DNA from: Helicobacter bilis ATCC 51630
Lineage (GTDB): Bacteria; Campylobacterota; Campylobacteria; Campylobacterales; Helicobacteraceae
Length of the DNA: 64,000 bases
Assembly (NCBI RefSeq): GCF_000686565.1
Contig: NZ_JMKW01000006.1
Location: forward strand, 1-64,000
Direction: 5' to 3'
The stretch's first letter is position 1, and the number at the start of each line of letters is the position of its first letter. The notes beneath the pieces are model-generated. The model was not told the origin of the DNA and made no database searches. It worked only from the letters and a program-made list of their open reading frames with translations. Made by a program: the position numbers and the translations under genes. Below, piece by piece: positions 47,946 through 57,428 of this stretch.

Positions 47946-48258
47946 ATGATGAAAAAAAGGGTTGTTAGTTGCTTCTTTATTAGCTGGTTCGTTGTTGATT
48001 AGTGGTTGTGCTGCACCATATCCTATGGGTTCTTTATATACAGGCGTAAAACAAGGTGTTGGTGGTGATAGTGCTAAGTATTCTAAAGAGGGCACAGCTA
48101 CATGCACAAGCATTTTAAGTCTTGTGGCTTTGGGTGATTGTTCTGTGGAGGCTGCCGCTAAAGCTGGTGGTATCACTGATATCAAGCTTATAGATCAAGA
48201 GGCTAAAAATTATCTTGGTCTGTATGGTCAATACACCACTATCGTAAAGGGTAACTAA
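47946..48258 (+). CDS. TRL-family lipoprotein, signal peptide out of frame at an A7 run
   Basis: The mature part is TRL-like (a family named for sitting near tRNA loci): SGCAAPYPMGSLYTGVKQGV, then a Cys-containing TCTSILSLVALGDCSVEAAA and ITDIKLIDQEAKNYLGLYG. The good start ATGATG at 47946 follows TAAGGATAAG but is one base out of frame: seven A (47952-47958) are present where six would give MMKKGLLVASLLAGSLLISGC, a perfect lipoprotein signal. As written only a TTG at 47962 without an RBS opens the frame. This could be a slippage switch or a sequence error. Function of TRL proteins is unknown. Confidence 0.75.
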
Positions 48259-48293
48259 TATACCCCTTTATTATTTGAAAGTATGACTGGAGG

Positions 48294-48322
48294 GTCTATG
48301 ATGGCTTTTTGTCATCATAGAC
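48294..48322 (+). terminator. Hairpin after the TRL gene
   Basis: GTCTATGATG pairs perfectly with CATCATAGAC (10 bp) around a T-rich 9-base loop, 35 bases after the TRL stop. No T run follows, so intrinsic termination is uncertain. Confidence 0.4.
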
Positions 48323-48328
48323 TTGTTT

Positions 48329-48414
48329 GCCCAGGTGGTGGAAATGGTAGACACAAGGGACTTAAAATCCCTCGGACCTAGTCCGTACCGGTTCGAGTCC
48401 GGTCTTGGGCACCA
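48329..48414 (+). tRNA. tRNA-Leu (anticodon UAA)
   Basis: Acceptor GCCCAGG against CTTGGGC plus ACCA; anticodon loop CTTAAAA in stem GGGA/TCCC reads UAA; long variable arm; T-arm CCGGTTCGAGTCCGG. 86 nt. Confidence 0.95.
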
Positions 48415-48436
48415 CTTTTGTATGTATGAGATAATC

Positions 48437-48511
48437 GGCGACATAGCCAAGTGGTAAGGCATGAGCCTGCAAAGCTTTGATTCCTCGGTTCGAATCCGAG
48501 TGTCGCCTCCA
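48437..48511 (+). tRNA. tRNA-Cys (anticodon GCA)
   Basis: Acceptor GGCGACA/TGTCGCC with TCCA end; anticodon loop CTGCAAA reads GCA; T-arm CTCGGTTCGAATCCGAG. 75 nt. Confidence 0.95.
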
Positions 48512-48541
48512 TAAAAAGTGTTTGCTATGTTTTAGAATATG

Positions 48542-48629
48542 CGGGAGATGGCTGAGTGGTCGAAAGCGGCGGTCTTGAAAACCGTTGAGGGTCACACCTC
48601 CGGGGGTTCGAATCCCTCTCTCCCGGCCA
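48542..48629 (+). tRNA. tRNA-Ser (anticodon UGA)
   Basis: Acceptor CGGGAGA/TCTCCCG then G and CCA; anticodon loop CTTGAAA reads UGA; long variable arm; T-arm GGGGGTTCGAATCCCTC. 88 nt. Last gene of the cluster. Confidence 0.95.
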
Positions 48630-48865
48630 TTTTTTGTTAGATATTAATAAACTCATTTAACTGCGATACTTTATGATTCTAGCTATCCCTTCTCCATTTT
48701 TTTCATGATTTAGCAGTTTTCTTGTAAATAATTAATAACAAATATTTGAATATATTGTGTCTGCATTCGCACACAAGAAATTCCAAAAAGACTTGACTAT
48801 ACAATAATACTACTCACTTATATGCTATCATTAAAAGTATGCAATAAATCATAAAAGGATAAAGA

Positions 48866-49729
48866 ATGGAATTACATGGTAAGCTTGTAAGATTCTTAGA
48901 TAAAGGCATTGAGTTTCTGGGAATCTTATGTGAGAATGATACAATGGTTATGCCGCTTGATATAAGCAATAATATGAACGATTTTATCGTGCATTATGAC
49001 AGCTTCAAGCAATATCTAAATAAGCCAAATCCACTCATACCACTTAGCGATATAACGCTACTCGCACCTATTAAAACGCCAATGCAAGATGTTATCTGTC
49101 TTGGCATTAATTACATGGAACATGCAGTAGAATCTATGCGTTTTAAGAATGAAGCATTCGATGGCAAACGCGAAGAGGCAGTCTATTTTAGCAAACGCAT
49201 TAATGAATGCAACGCACCAAATGGTGATTTTTTCATCACAAATAATACAAGTCAGCTAGATTATGAAGTCGAACTTGTGGTAATCATCGGCAAGGATTGT
49301 CGCCATGCAACAAGAGAAAATGCACTCGATTTTGTATTTGGATACACGATAGGCAATGATATTTCAGCAAGGGATTTGCAGCAAAAGCATAAGCAATGGT
49401 ATGCAGGTAAAAGTCTAGAGGGTGCGTTCCCTATGGGTCCATGTATTGTTTTGCGTGATGATTTGGATATTACAAACCTTGATATTAAAAGTTATGTGAA
49501 TGGTGAGTTGCGGCAAAATAGCAATACTTCTAAGCTAATTTTTGATGTGCCACATGTCATTGCTGAATTATCCTCATATTTTACACTAAAGGTGGGTAGT
49601 ATCATATCTATGGGGACTCCAAGTGGCGTTGGCATGGGATTTACACCACCTAAGTTTTTAAAAGCAGGTGATGAAGTCGTATGTGAAATACAAGGTATTG
49701 GGACTTTGAAAACAAATATTAAGAAATAG
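48866..49729 (+). CDS. Fumarylacetoacetate hydrolase-family protein
   Basis: 287 residues. The FAH fold is clear: DVICLGINYMEHAVE, an acidic metal site (DYEVELVVIIGKD), GYTIGNDISARDLQ, KSLEGAFPMGPCIV, ISMGTPSGVGMGF and LKAGDEVVCEIQGIGTLKT. Family members cleave acylpyruvates or hydrate/decarboxylate related acids using Mg. The exact substrate is unknown. RBS AAAAGGA. Standalone gene after the tRNA cluster. Confidence 0.88.
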   Translation: MELHGKLVRFLDKGIEFLGILCENDTMVMPLDISNNMNDFIVHYDSFKQYLNKPNPLIPLSDITLLAPIKTPMQDVICLGINYMEHAVESMRFKNEAFDGKREEAVYFSKRINECNAPNGDFFITNNTSQLDYEVELVVIIGKDCRHATRENALDFVFGYTIGNDISARDLQQKHKQWYAGKSLEGAFPMGPCIVLRDDLDITNLDIKSYVNGELRQNSNTSKLIFDVPHVIAELSSYFTLKVGSIISMGTPSGVGMGFTPPKFLKAGDEVVCEIQGIGTLKTNIKK

Positions 49730-50076
49730 AGTTAAGATTTCATAAAAACATCAAGAGAAAACGCTGTCCATACCACATGGATCTTAAATAAAACCATGTG
49801 ATGTTTATTCTTGATGCTTGTTTTAACATGTTTCACAAATATTAAGAGCAGTTAAACTAGTAATTGGTGTTATAATTTTAGATTCTCTAGACACCTCGAT
49901 TTGCAAGTCATAATAATTAATAAAATTTAATTTCGACATTTAGAAATGTTCATCTTTTTTAAACAAATAAAACACATAGCTTTAGAATCTAAATTATCAA
50001 AAATAGCCTTTTTCATGTTAAAATAATAGTTTGCATTTAGAATTTTAAAAACATGGCACACATATAAAGGAATATA
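49730..50076. other. Intergenic region with nested inverted repeats
   Basis: 347 bases. CATCAAGA (49749-49756) pairs with TCTTGATG (49809-49816), enclosing CACATGG/CCATGTG (49774-49780 and 49794-49800). This could fold as one 68-base hairpin after the FAH gene, either a terminator or a palindromic repeat. The rest is A/T-rich with the ispB promoter presumably near its end. Confidence 0.5.
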
Positions 50077-51342
50077 ATGGAGCTTGATAGGATTGCAAAG
50101 CTTGCCACAGAGATGATTGCAGATATTAATAGCGATGAAGCGCTTACTTTGTATAAGCATTTAGAAAGCGGGAAAATGCTTCGATCTAAGCTTGTGTTAA
50201 GCGTTGTTGATAGCGATGAGGCATATCGGCTTTGTGCGATTATTGAGCTTATACAAAGTGCGTCATTATTGCATGATGATGTGATAGATTCGAGTGATTT
50301 AAGGCGTGGGAAGCCTAGCCTTAACGCACAATTTGGCAATAAAAATGCGATTATGTTAGGAGACATTCTCTATTCTCGTGCGTTTTTTGAACTCTCACAT
50401 TTTCCAAAAAGCATAGCACAATCGCTATCAAAAAGCGTTGTAGAATTAAGCGTTGGTGAGCTAGAAGATGTGAATCTAGAACAAAGCTTTAATGAATATG
50501 AAGAAAAATATCTTAGCATGATAGGACATAAAAGTGCGAGTTTGATTGCTGCAAGTGCCGAATGTGCGGCGTTGCTAAAGAGTGAAGTGGAATTGCTAAA
50601 TTCTAAAAATATGGAATCTAGTGGAGAAAATGCGAGGGGATTGGAATTTGCTACAAATTGTCATATTGAGCGTAGCGAAATATCTAGTATGGAATCTAAA
50701 AAAGATTTTTCGCCTATGGCTCAAAATGACAAGAAACTAGATTCTAGTGGGAATATGGATAAAGACCCTGCGGAAGTATCTTTGAGTGATTTTTCTAAAG
50801 AAACTTCGTTTTGTGGCTCTCAAGGGGGAGGTGAAGGGAGTTACCTAAAGGTAAGTGAGCGAGCCGACACCACAAAATCTGTAAAAAGTATCAAAACAAG
50901 GCAAAGCTGCAGTTTCTTTAGTAAAGAGACAACGCAAAATCTAGATTCTAACAAAGATATACACAAACTCTACTATGATTATGGTTTTAATCTTGGCATG
51001 GCATTTCAAATCATAGATGATATTTTAGACATTACACAAGATAGCACAAAGCTTGGCAAACCTGCTTTAAGCGACTTTAAATCAGGTAAGACAACACTTC
51101 CTTATATCTACCTTTATCATGCACTCCCAAAAGAAAAAAAAGCGTGGTTAAAATCACTCTTTAAACAAGACTTAAACGCAAAAGACGCACAAGAACTAAA
51201 AGATTTGCTACTAGATTCCCCATTGCAGAAAGCACGAGAGAAGGCATTGGAGTATGGCAACAAGGCATTACATATCGCTTCTATGCTGAATAATCAAAAA
51301 CTCTATGCCATTATACAAGCTATGATTGAGCGAGATTTTTAA
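50077..51342 (+). CDS. ispB: Polyprenyl diphosphate synthase with an in-frame repeat insertion
   Basis: 421 residues against about 300 in relatives. It elongates farnesyl diphosphate for quinone side chains or lipid carriers. First Asp-rich motif LLHDDVID (DD..D at 67-71), FQIIDDILD (second motif, 314-318), GKMLRSKL and SDFKSGKTTLPYIYL. The chain is normal to AECAALLKSE (about 170), then about 120 residues are foreign, and it resumes at HKLYYDYGFNLGMAFQI. The insert holds an R1 copy (CHIERSEISSMESKKDF) and the palindromic element R3. It follows the order ispB-hemA seen in H. pylori. Confidence 0.92.
   Translation: MELDRIAKLATEMIADINSDEALTLYKHLESGKMLRSKLVLSVVDSDEAYRLCAIIELIQSASLLHDDVIDSSDLRRGKPSLNAQFGNKNAIMLGDILYSRAFFELSHFPKSIAQSLSKSVVELSVGELEDVNLEQSFNEYEEKYLSMIGHKSASLIAASAECAALLKSEVELLNSKNMESSGENARGLEFATNCHIERSEISSMESKKDFSPMAQNDKKLDSSGNMDKDPAEVSLSDFSKETSFCGSQGGGEGSYLKVSERADTTKSVKSIKTRQSCSFFSKETTQNLDSNKDIHKLYYDYGFNLGMAFQIIDDILDITQDSTKLGKPALSDFKSGKTTLPYIYLYHALPKEKKAWLKSLFKQDLNAKDAQELKDLLLDSPLQKAREKALEYGNKALHIASMLNNQKLYAIIQAMIERDF
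50659..50733 (+). repeat. Repeat family R1, full copy inside ispB
   Basis: TGTCATATTGAGCGTAGCGA, then AATATCTAGTATGGAATCTA and GATTTTTCGCC..GCTCAAAATGACAAG. Best match is the intergenic copy at 62787-62860; encodes CHIERSEISSMESKKDFSPM. Confidence 0.85.
50795..50921 (+). repeat. Palindromic element R3 inside ispB
   Basis: Nested inverted repeats over 127 bases: CTAAAGAAACT/AGTTTCTTTAG (50795-50805, 50911-50921), TTTTGTGG/CCACAAAA (50809-50816, 50870-50877) and TTACC/GGTAA (50841-50845, 50850-50854). The core AAGGGAGTTACCTAAAGG also occurs, inverted, at 62605-62627. It is read through in frame. Confidence 0.75.
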
Positions 51343-51352
51343 TGAAAGGGAT

Positions 51353-52831
51353 ATGATGTATGCGGTTATAAGCTTTTCGCATAAAAATGTGGGTGTGGCT
51401 TTGCGAGAGAAGTTGCACTTTGATGATACTGATACCATTACGCTACTTAAACAACTAAATAATATCGATGGTATCCTAGAATCTATGCTGCTTGCGACTT
51501 GCAATAGATGTGAAATCTATGTGTATTTGCAAGGTATAGCAACAAAAGATTCTAAAGATCTCATTGTAACACAAAATGAGATTAAGACTACAGAATCTAA
51601 TCATTACCATTTAAGACATGATAAAGCACTTCATGCAACTTCTTGTCAAGATAAAGCTATTTTAGAAAGTAATGGCAATCGGGATTCTAACTATCACGCT
51701 CTAACAATCTGCCATGAAATTATCGCAAAACTTGCAAATTTTAAGGGCATTGATAGGGATATTTTGCAGGATAACGCACATATTGCATTGCAAAGCCATG
51801 CGGTGCATCATGTATTCAGTGTAGCAAGCTCTCTTATGTCGGTAGTTATTGGTGAGACGCAGATTAGCGGACAGATGAAAGCCGCATATAAACTAAGCTA
51901 TGATAACAATCTATGTGCGAAAGCACTCACAAGGCTACTGCATTTTGCCTTTCGATGTGCTGCACAAGTGAGAACGCTTACAGATATTTCTAAAAATCCC
52001 GTATCAGTTGCTTCAATCGCTGTGAATCTTGGACTTGAATATTTAGACAATACGCTTAAAAATGCAAAGATTCTAGTTGTAGGTGTTGGTGAAATGGGGC
52101 TTTTATGTCTTAAGAATCTAGCAAAACATAATGTAAATCTCACACTTTGTAATCGCACAAAAATAAAGGCGCAAGAGTTGCTACAAACACATAATTTAGA
52201 ACATGTTTCTTTGCTTGATTTTACCCTATTGCAAACACATATAAATGAGTATGATGTTATCTTGTTTGCGGTGGCAGGTGGTGTGATTGTAACGCATGAA
52301 ATGCTAGAAAAAGTGGAGAAAAAACGCATATTTTTTGATCTCTCAATGCCTAGAAATCTCTCATTTGACACTGCTAAATTGCAGGCTTTAGGCTATGATA
52401 ATATAGAAGTGATTGATGTGGATAGTTTAAAAAGCAAAGCAGCTACACACATTAACGCAAGAAAAGAGAGCGCAAAAATGGCGATGGGTATAGTCGGGCA
52501 GTTTGTGCTTGATTTTGAGCATTGGCTATCTGGGCTTGGCGTAAATCCTGTAATTAAGGCGATGAGAGAACAAGCAAAACTTGCAAGTTATAAAGAGATT
52601 AATCGTGCGATTAAAAAAGGCTTTATCCCAGAAGCTTTGAGAGAGAATGTTGAGAAATTATTGCATAGCACATTTAATGAGTTTCTGCACACTCCAACAA
52701 TGAAAATCAAAGCAATGGCAGATGATGAGAAGGCGGATTCCATGCTAGAGGCAATAGCAAATGTATTTGGCGCACAAGATAGAATCTTATTAAACCGTTA
52801 TAAATGTGAATATGACATAACAAAGCAATAG
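51353..52831 (+). CDS. hemA: Glutamyl-tRNA reductase with an internal low-complexity insert
   Basis: 492 residues from ATG 51353 (GAAAGGG ahead; an in-frame start 27 bases upstream lacks support). It reduces Glu-tRNA to glutamate-1-semialdehyde, the first step of haem synthesis. Catalytic Cys50 lies in ATCNRCEIY; SVVIGETQISGQMKAAY, NADPH fold ILVVGVGEMG and the C-terminal dimer helix follow. Between YLQGIA and HALTICHEII (about 63-112) sit some 50 extra Ser/Asp/Lys/His-rich residues. The family normally continues directly there. It starts 10 bases after the ispB stop. Confidence 0.93.
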   Translation: MMYAVISFSHKNVGVALREKLHFDDTDTITLLKQLNNIDGILESMLLATCNRCEIYVYLQGIATKDSKDLIVTQNEIKTTESNHYHLRHDKALHATSCQDKAILESNGNRDSNYHALTICHEIIAKLANFKGIDRDILQDNAHIALQSHAVHHVFSVASSLMSVVIGETQISGQMKAAYKLSYDNNLCAKALTRLLHFAFRCAAQVRTLTDISKNPVSVASIAVNLGLEYLDNTLKNAKILVVGVGEMGLLCLKNLAKHNVNLTLCNRTKIKAQELLQTHNLEHVSLLDFTLLQTHINEYDVILFAVAGGVIVTHEMLEKVEKKRIFFDLSMPRNLSFDTAKLQALGYDNIEVIDVDSLKSKAATHINARKESAKMAMGIVGQFVLDFEHWLSGLGVNPVIKAMREQAKLASYKEINRAIKKGFIPEALRENVEKLLHSTFNEFLHTPTMKIKAMADDEKADSMLEAIANVFGAQDRILLNRYKCEYDITKQ

Positions 52832-53019
52832 ACTTGCTATTGATGGAAACTTATTTAGTTTGTATTGCTTGTATGAAATCTCGCGGCTTTACATCTTCAT
52901 GCTAATAGTCTTAATTTAAAGATATGAAAAATAATGCTTATAGCCTTTGATAAAGATAACACAAAATAAAGATATAAAAATCTTTAAAAACTAGATTCTA
53001 ACTCATTCTTAGAATAAAT

Positions 53020-53241
53020 TTAATTAAAGTCAAATGCCCCTTCCTCGCCTTTACTCATGCTTTCATAAGTAGCACTTACATATTGCTCTCGTATCGTGCA
53101 ATCAAAAAGCATGCTGCATGTAAAGCATGAGTTTATATTCTTACTGCTTTGGCATTGTGTTAATGCCGCAAGGGCTTTGTTGTAGTTTTCTAAAAAAATA
53201 TCTTCATTGATTGTATTTTGTGTTTCGCTAAAAAAGTTCAT
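53020..53241 (-). CDS. Small conserved Cys-rich protein (HP0702-like by position)
   Basis: 73 residues with Cys34 (TQCQ), Cys43, Cys46 and Cys52 (CFTCSMLFDC) followed by REQYVSATYESMSKGEEGAF. I recall a protein with a CxxCxxxxxC...Y..A.Y.SM.KG signature next to gyrA in Campylobacterota, so this is a real gene of unknown role; the Cys cluster suggests metal binding. It is 29 bases upstream of gyrA on the same strand. Confidence 0.75.
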   Translation of the reverse strand: MNFFSETQNTINEDIFLENYNKALAALTQCQSSKNINSCFTCSMLFDCTIREQYVSATYESMSKGEEGAFDFN

Positions 53242-53270
53242 TCTTAAATCCTGTGTTTAGAATCTTATAG

Positions 53271-55766
53271 TCATTCTGGAAAATTAAGTGTTGGTCCCGT
53301 GCTAGATTCGCTGTCTTCTTCACTCTCTTCTTTATTACAAATACTTGCAAATGCTACTTTATCCTTATTCCCAAGACTAACGATTTTTACACCGCTTGTA
53401 TTGCGTCCTGCTTCCCTTATAGATTCTAAAGGCACGCGTATCATTTTACCTGAAGTGGTTAGCACCATTAAATCCATATTAGAATCATTCACACTTAAAA
53501 CACTCACAAGTTTGCCCGTTTTATTTGTAAGCTTCATAGCAATGACACCTTTTCCACCACGATTAATCGTGCTATAACTCCCCGCTAATGTCTGCTTACC
53601 AATGCCTAATTCACTAATGCTTAATAGCTTATCTTCATCGCCTTTAATCGTTGTCGCCGCGATAACGCTATCATTTGCTACTTTAAATTTAATGCCAATA
53701 ACGCCCCTAGCAACCCTGCCAATATCGCGTATAGAATCTGCGGCAAAGCGGATACACTGCCCCTCTTTTGTAGCAATGAAAAGCTCTTTCACACTAGAAT
53801 CTATAATGCTAGCACTGATGAGTTCATCATCTTCATCAAGATTTATTGCCCTTACACCATTATTGCGGATATTTTTATATTCGCTTAAATTTGTGCGTTT
53901 TACAATGCCATTTTTTGTGAAGAATACAAGCGATTTATCTTCATTAAAATCACTTGTAGTAATGGTCGTCATAATCTTTTCACCATCTTGTAAGCCTATG
54001 AGATTTACCACTGCTTTACCGATTGCAGTTCTGCCTGCTTCTGGGATTCTATACACTTTTAGCCAGTAAAGCTGTCCGCGATTTGTGATAAACATAATGG
54101 TATCATGCGTATTTGCTACAAAGAAAGATTGTATAAAGTCATCATCATGCGTATTGCCGCTGATTTTGCCTTTACCACCACGATGCTGTTTTTCATAAGT
54201 TTTTAGCAAGACTCGCTTCACATAGCCCCTATGACTCATGGTTACAACGACTGCTTCATTTGGGATTAAGTCCTCTATATCAATAGCATCATAATTTTCT
54301 TCAATAAGCGTTCTTCTAGGGCTTGAGAATTGCTTCTGCACTTCTAGCAACTCTTCTTTAATCACGCCATTAATCTTATCTTCACTTCTTAGAATAGATT
54401 CTAATTCAGCGATAAGGGCTACAAGCTCCCTGTATTCATTCTCTATCTTATCTCGCTCTAGTCCTGTTAAGCGTTGCAATCGCATTTCTAGTATTGCTTT
54501 ACTCTGAATCTCTGTAAGGCTAAAGCGACTCATAAGCTCACTTTGTGCTTTTTCTGGATTCTCACTTGCACGGATAAGGGCTACAATCTCATCGATATTT
54601 TCAAGGGCGATTCTATATCCCTCTAAAATATGCACTCTAGCCCTTGCTTTCTCTAGCTCAAATATAATGCGGCGGATAACTATCGTTTTTCTATGAGAGA
54701 TAAAAATATCAAGCAATTCTAAAAGTGTAAATATCTTTGGTTCTCTGCCCTCAATAGCAAGTAGTATAATCCCAAAAGTAGTCTCCATAGCACTGGATTT
54801 ATAGAGATGATTTAGCACGATTTCACTCATAGCTTCCCGTTTTAGCTCGATAACTAGTCTCATACCATCTTTATCGGACTCATCTCTCACTTCAGCTATA
54901 CCTTCTACCACTTTATCCTTTGCTAATGTGTCAATTTGCTCAAAAAGCCTTGCTTTATTCACTTGATATGGAATCTCATCGACTACGATAACATCTTTTG
55001 TTTTAGTTTTTTCTACATGCACTTTTGCTCGAATCTTAATCCTACCGCGTCCTGTCTTGTAGGCTTCAATAATGCCCTGCCTACCATGTATAATGCCGCC
55101 TGTTGGAAAGTCTGGTCCCTCGATTAAGGGCAGTATATCTTCAATCTCGCTTTGTGGATTATTGATTCTATAAATTAGGGCATCGACTACTTCATCAAGT
55201 CTATGTGGTGGGATAGAAGTCGCCATACCTACAGCGATACCATTAGAGCCATTTACAAGCAAATTTGGGAATCTAGTCGGCAGTATCGCTGGTTCTTTTT
55301 CAGAGCCATCATAGTTTGGGACAAAATCTACCGTGTCTTTTTCTATATCAAATAGCATGCTTTCGCCGACTTTTGTCATCTTTGCTTCAGTATAACGCAT
55401 AGCAGCGGCTTTATCGCCATCAATAGACCCAAAGTTACCTTGTCCATCGACTAACTCTAAACGCATAGAAAAATCTTGTGCCATTCTCACAAGTGCATCA
55501 TAAATTGCGGTATCACCATGCGGGTGATAGTTACCCATTACTTCCCCCACAATCTTAGCGCACTTTTTATATTTCGCATTACTTGTAAGTCCTAGATTAT
55601 GCTTCATCGCATAAAGTATTCGTCTATGCACAGGCTTTAATCCATCTCTTGCATTAGGCAAAGCTCTACCGACAATAACACTCATAGAATAGTCAAGATA
55701 ACTCTCTTTTATAGAATCATCAATGCGAACAGGTTTAATTATCGTATTGTCTAGTAAATTATCCAT
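53271..55766 (-). CDS. gyrA: DNA gyrase subunit A
   Basis: 831 residues. The cleavage subunit of gyrase. Catalytic Tyr125 ([10 protein letters not shown]), winged-helix region [19 protein letters not shown], and C-terminal beta-pinwheel with the GyrA box (QHRGGKGK) needed for negative supercoiling. Quinolone-region residues Thr86 and Asp90 ([16 protein letters not shown]) are the wild-type residues known from Campylobacter. Acidic C-terminal end ([12 protein letters not shown]). RBS AAAGGAG. Confidence 0.97.
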   Translation of the reverse strand: MDNLLDNTIIKPVRIDDSIKESYLDYSMSVIVGRALPNARDGLKPVHRRILYAMKHNLGLTSNAKYKKCAKIVGEVMGNYHPHGDTAIYDALVRMAQDFSMRLELVDGQGNFGSIDGDKAAAMRYTEAKMTKVGESMLFDIEKDTVDFVPNYDGSEKEPAILPTRFPNLLVNGSNGIAVGMATSIPPHRLDEVVDALIYRINNPQSEIEDILPLIEGPDFPTGGIIHGRQGIIEAYKTGRGRIKIRAKVHVEKTKTKDVIVVDEIPYQVNKARLFEQIDTLAKDKVVEGIAEVRDESDKDGMRLVIELKREAMSEIVLNHLYKSSAMETTFGIILLAIEGREPKIFTLLELLDIFISHRKTIVIRRIIFELEKARARVHILEGYRIALENIDEIVALIRASENPEKAQSELMSRFSLTEIQSKAILEMRLQRLTGLERDKIENEYRELVALIAELESILRSEDKINGVIKEELLEVQKQFSSPRRTLIEENYDAIDIEDLIPNEAVVVTMSHRGYVKRVLLKTYEKQHRGGKGKISGNTHDDDFIQSFFVANTHDTIMFITNRGQLYWLKVYRIPEAGRTAIGKAVVNLIGLQDGEKIMTTITTSDFNEDKSLVFFTKNGIVKRTNLSEYKNIRNNGVRAINLDEDDELISASIIDSSVKELFIATKEGQCIRFAADSIRDIGRVARGVIGIKFKVANDSVIAATTIKGDEDKLLSISELGIGKQTLAGSYSTINRGGKGVIAMKLTNKTGKLVSVLSVNDSNMDLMVLTTSGKMIRVPLESIREAGRNTSGVKIVSLGNKDKVAFASICNKEESEEDSESSTGPTLNFPE

Positions 55767-56090
55767 ATATTTGCTCCTTTAAAAGCTGTAATTGTATCAA
55801 TTTCTTGCTTAATATCCTATGAAATTCAAAATCTATATGATGAGATTCTATATGATAAAAATAGCTTGTTTTAATACGAACTCTTTTTATACATCAATCC
55901 CATAGAATCTAAAATTCTTGTCATATTTGCAAGTGTGGGCAAGAGCTTTGCTCGTGCGAGTGCGTAAGCACGAAATATCTTTTTTTGGATTCCATACTAG
56001 ATGTTTCGCTACGCTCAACATGACAACTTATTGTAGGATCTTAAATCCTACATAACACATTTAAAATACGCTATCCTAACCCAGCAGATT
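55767..56090. other. Intergenic region between hslU and gyrA with R1 copy and hairpin
   Basis: 324 bases. An R1 copy lies on the minus strand at 55974-56027. TGTAGGAT/ATCCTACA (56032-56039 and 56045-56052) forms an 8-bp hairpin 39 bases after the hslU stop; no T run follows. A GC-rich patch (GCGAGTGCGTAAGCAC) at 55957-55972 adjoins R1. Confidence 0.55.
55974..56027 (-). repeat. Repeat family R1, intergenic copy
   Basis: Minus strand reads TTGTCATGTTGAGCGTAGCG, AAACATCTAGTATGGAATCC, AAAAAAAGATATTTCG; same order of blocks as the coding copies. Confidence 0.75.
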
Positions 56091-57428
56091 CTACAAAATA
56101 TATCTAGCTAAATCCACATTTTCTACTAAATCTTTAAGCTTTTCTTCTACAAGAGATTCTGTAATAACCACTTCCTGCCCCTTATAATCTTCCGCACAAA
56201 AGCTAATATCTTCTAGCACTCTCTCAATTGTAGTATGCAGTCTTCTAGCCCCGATATCTTCAGTCTTTTCATTTGCATGAAAGGATAATCTGCTTAATGC
56301 CCTTAATGCAGAATCTTCAAATTTCAAGGTAATGCCCTCGACTGATAGCAATGCCTCATATTGCCTTATAATTGAGTTTTTTGTCTGTGTTAGAATCTGA
56401 TAGAGTGCTTCTTCATCAAGCACTTGCAATTCCACACGCAATGGGAATCTCCCCTGCAATTCTGGGATAAGATCGCTTGGCTTACTAAAATGAAATGCCC
56501 CTGCAGCGATAAATAGAATATGATCGGTTTTAATCTGTCCATAGCGAGTTTGCACCACACTGCCTTCAACAATGGGTAATAAATCCCTTTGCACGCCCTC
56601 TTTACTCGGGTCTTGTTTGCTAGAATCTTTTGAGGCAACTGCGATTTTATCAATCTCATCGATAAAAATTATACCGCTTTGCTCCGCAAGTTTCAATGCA
56701 TCAGTTTTAATCATATCAGAATCTAGCACAGCATTTTGTGCCTCTGGGCGTAACAGCTCTTTTGCTTCCTTAATTGTGATTTCTTTTTTGATTTTATCGC
56801 CTTTCATGTTTAAGGCTTTGATTAAAGATTCTTGCACTTTTATAATTTCTGCTGGCAGGTTTTCATCAATCTTTTCTTCTTGCTTGGCAATCTCAATCAT
56901 TATTTTTGTATCATCCATTGCCCCACTTTTTACACGCTCTTTCATTTTCTCAAAGCTTATATCATATTCTTGCTTTTTCTGCTCGGTAACACCTGCTGGC
57001 AAGGGCGGTAATAGCTTTTGTGTGATTCTATTAAGGATATAGTCATCTATTTTATCAGCAGAATCTTCTTTTTGCTTACTTTGCAATAGATTTACACTTG
57101 CATTGACCAAATCTCTTACCATAGATTCTACATCACGACCAACAAAGCCCACTTCAGTATATTTACTTGCTTCAACTTTCACAAACGGCAGCCCCATAAG
57201 CTTTGCCATACGCCTTGCAATCTCTGTTTTACCCACACCAGTAGAGCCAATCATAAGGATATTTTTCGGCGTTACCTCATCTTGCATTTCTTTTGGTAAT
57301 TGTAGTCTTCTATATCTATTTCTAAGGGCTATGGCGACTGCCTTTTTTGCGTCCTTTTGTCCGATAATGTAGCCATCAAGATAGGATACAATCTCTCGTG
57401 GCGTTTGTGTGATAATTAATTCGTTCAT
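56091..57428 (-). CDS. hslU: HslU, ATPase subunit of the HslUV protease
   Basis: 445 residues. Clp/AAA+ unfoldase that feeds HslV. Walker A GSTGVGKT (61-68), pore region [16 protein letters not shown], intermediate I-domain (about 105-215), Walker [13 protein letters not shown] and C-terminal sensor ([15 protein letters not shown]). The C-terminus VDLARYIL inserts into HslV. It overlaps hslV by four bases (ATGA). Confidence 0.96.
   Translation of the reverse strand: MNELIITQTPREIVSYLDGYIIGQKDAKKAVAIALRNRYRRLQLPKEMQDEVTPKNILMIGSTGVGKTEIARRMAKLMGLPFVKVEASKYTEVGFVGRDVESMVRDLVNASVNLLQSKQKEDSADKIDDYILNRITQKLLPPLPAGVTEQKKQEYDISFEKMKERVKSGAMDDTKIMIEIAKQEEKIDENLPAEIIKVQESLIKALNMKGDKIKKEITIKEAKELLRPEAQNAVLDSDMIKTDALKLAEQSGIIFIDEIDKIAVASKDSSKQDPSKEGVQRDLLPIVEGSVVQTRYGQIKTDHILFIAAGAFHFSKPSDLIPELQGRFPLRVELQVLDEEALYQILTQTKNSIIRQYEALLSVEGITLKFEDSALRALSRLSFHANEKTEDIGARRLHTTIERVLEDISFCAEDYKGQEVVITESLVEEKLKDLVENVDLARYIL

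Noticed and set aside
47832..48595. Three open frames antisense to the tRNA cluster (47832-48185, 48271-48462, 48362-48595)
   Set aside because: They are read from the complements of tRNA genes and give peptides of the ETGIEPAAPTLARLCSTTEL kind, a well-known annotation artefact.
53500..55520. Quinolone-resistance changes in gyrA
   Set aside because: Codons 86 (Thr) and 90 (Asp) are the wild-type residues expected for Campylobacterota.
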